From Chitinispirillales bacterium (GTDB taxonomy: Bacteria; Fibrobacterota; Chitinivibrionia; Chitinivibrionales; Chitinispirillaceae), in contig JAIRUL010000204.1 of NCBI GenBank assembly GCA_031254445.1, positions 1 through 6,387 on the forward strand: DNA of 6,387 nt. Reading direction: 5' to 3'. The notes below the pieces were generated by a model. That model searched no databases and had not been told where the DNA came from. It saw only the letters and a program-made list of their open reading frames with translations. The position numbers and the translations under genes were made by a program. Positions 5,818 to 6,387 of this stretch are shown piece after piece (the stretch's first letter is position 1; the number at the start of each line of letters is the position of its first letter).

Positions 5818-5858
5818 TGGGCCATTCTTAATCAAAGAATTGTCAAAAGGAGATTTTT
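5818..5858 (+). promoter_or_regulatory. Short spacer with hairpin and ribosome site before the FISUMP gene
   Basis: ATTCTT (5824-5829) pairs with AAGAAT (5835-5840), but no U-run follows, so this is not a convincing terminator. No clear promoter is seen. AGGAG (5848-5852) ends 6 nt before the GTG at 5859 and sets that start. The gene may be read through from the operon. Confidence 0.5.
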
Positions 5859-6387
5859 GTGGATATCAACTTTACCGACCCAAGGGACGGACATATTTAC
5901 AGAACGGTTAAGATTGGCGGCCAAACTTGGATGGCGGAGAATCTCAATTACAAAACCGAAAACTCTTGGTGCTACGATAATGATGAATCCAACGGCAAGA
6001 AATACGGCAGGCTGTACACGTGGGAAACCGCGCAGACAGTTTGCCCGAGCGGGTGGCATTTGCCGAGCAGGGAAGAGTGGGGTAACTTGGTTGAAGCGGC
6101 AGGGGGCTACAAGGTTGCGGGTAAAAAGCTGAAATCAAAAACGGGTTGGGACGACAGGGACGATGGTACAAGTGGCAATGGTACTGATGAGTTCGGCTTT
6201 TCGGCCCTGCCGGGCGGCTACCGCGTCTACTCCGATGGCAGCTTCTACTATGTCGGCTACTACGGCTACTGGTGGAGCGCCACGGAGTACGGGAGCGGCG
6301 ACGCGGACAACCGGGACATGGGCTACAACTACGACTACGTGGGCGAGAACTACGACGGCAAGAGTAACGGGTTTTCGGTTCGCTGTG
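5859..6387 (+). CDS. FISUMP (Fib_succ_major) domain protein, 3' end outside window
   Basis: A frame starting with GTG stays open to the window edge for 176 residues. It matches the Fibrobacter succinogenes major paralogous domain: FTDPRDGHIYRTVKIGGQTW near 5-24, MAENLNY at 25-31, YGRLYTWETA at 49-58, CPSGWHLPSREEW at 62-74, GTDEFGFSALPGGYR at 108-122, GYWWSATE at 136-143, and SNGFSVRC at 169-176. The fold is C-type-lectin-like and is usually linked with surface or ligand binding; molecular function is not established. Only a few family residues normally follow, so the gene is nearly complete. The start is set by AGGAG 6 nt upstream. A stop at 5829-5831 leaves no room for a signal peptide, so this is a bare domain, unlike exported members. 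The Tyr/Gly/Asp-rich C-terminal part is described separately. Confidence 0.92.
   Translation, partial: MDINFTDPRDGHIYRTVKIGGQTWMAENLNYKTENSWCYDNDESNGKKYGRLYTWETAQTVCPSGWHLPSREEWGNLVEAAGGYKVAGKKLKSKTGWDDRDDGTSGNGTDEFGFSALPGGYRVYSDGSFYYVGYYGYWWSATEYGSGDADNRDMGYNYDYVGENYDGKSNGFSVRC
6219..6368 (+). other. Candidate diversity-generating variable region in the FISUMP gene
   Basis: Residues 121-170 (50 codons) contain 11 TAC, 7 GGC, 5 GAC, 4 AAC and 3 AGC codons; Tyr makes up 12 of 50 residues against 6 of the first 120. These codons interrupt fixed family positions (WWSATE, KSNGFSVRC). All four main codons differ from AAC only at positions that are A in AAC, as expected where template adenines are randomised during retrotransposition. 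The lectin-like fold and C-terminal location also fit known variable proteins. No template repeat or reverse transcriptase is within the window, so this is a prediction. Confidence 0.5.

Noticed and set aside
5857..6132. + strand frame of 91 codons overlapping the FISUMP start
   Set aside because: It is out of frame with the GTG-started FISUMP gene, which has uninterrupted family motifs and a well-placed AGGAG site.

Overview
The window is from a bacterial chromosome. Coding regions are GC-rich and spacers are short and AT-rich. All eight supported genes lie on the + strand. Ribosomal protein S21 and a one-piece tmRNA show ordinary bacterial housekeeping. The last gene carries a FISUMP (Fib_succ_major) domain, a family common in gut and anaerobic lineages such as Fibrobacterota, Bacteroidota and spirochaetes, as well as in uncultured bacteria. 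I cannot fix the phylum from this sequence.

Layout. (1) 1-222 holds hairpins, short direct repeats and an AT-rich hairpin, followed by a sigma70-like promoter. (2) 223-812 is rpsU followed after 32 nt by ssrA (tmRNA, 348 nt). The CCA end of the tmRNA is not encoded, and the predicted tag is AEDYSYAMAA. (3) 813-1118 is non-coding: two tandem terminator-like hairpins, a 9-bp direct repeat at 11-bp spacing, a promoter with a perfect TTGACA box, and a strong GGAGGT ribosome site. (4) 1119-5817 is a tight five-gene operon in which every junction overlaps by 4 to 19 bp. It encodes a circularly permuted ATP-grasp ligase, an alpha-E protein, a transglutaminase-like protease, a zinc M14-type (AstE/aspartoacylase-like) hydrolase, and a second M14 paralogue that has lost the zinc ligands. 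(5) 5859 to the right edge is a FISUMP-domain gene cut off by the window end.

How the genes may work together. The ATP-grasp, alpha-E and transglutaminase trio is a recognised conserved set, predicted in comparative genomics to make or attach a small peptide or isopeptide by ATP-dependent amide ligation. Its product is not known to me. Here it is joined to one intact and one apparently metal-free M14 protein, suggesting that a ligase module and an amide-hydrolase module act on the same compound, with the dead paralogue as partner or sensor. The overlaps imply coupled translation and matched amounts of the five proteins.

The most surprising signal is in the FISUMP gene. Its last ~50 visible codons are dominated by TAC, GGC, GAC and AAC at positions where, from memory, relatives often carry Asn. 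This is the pattern expected of a diversity-generating retroelement variable region, in which template adenines are randomised. Template repeat and reverse transcriptase, if present, would lie outside the window.
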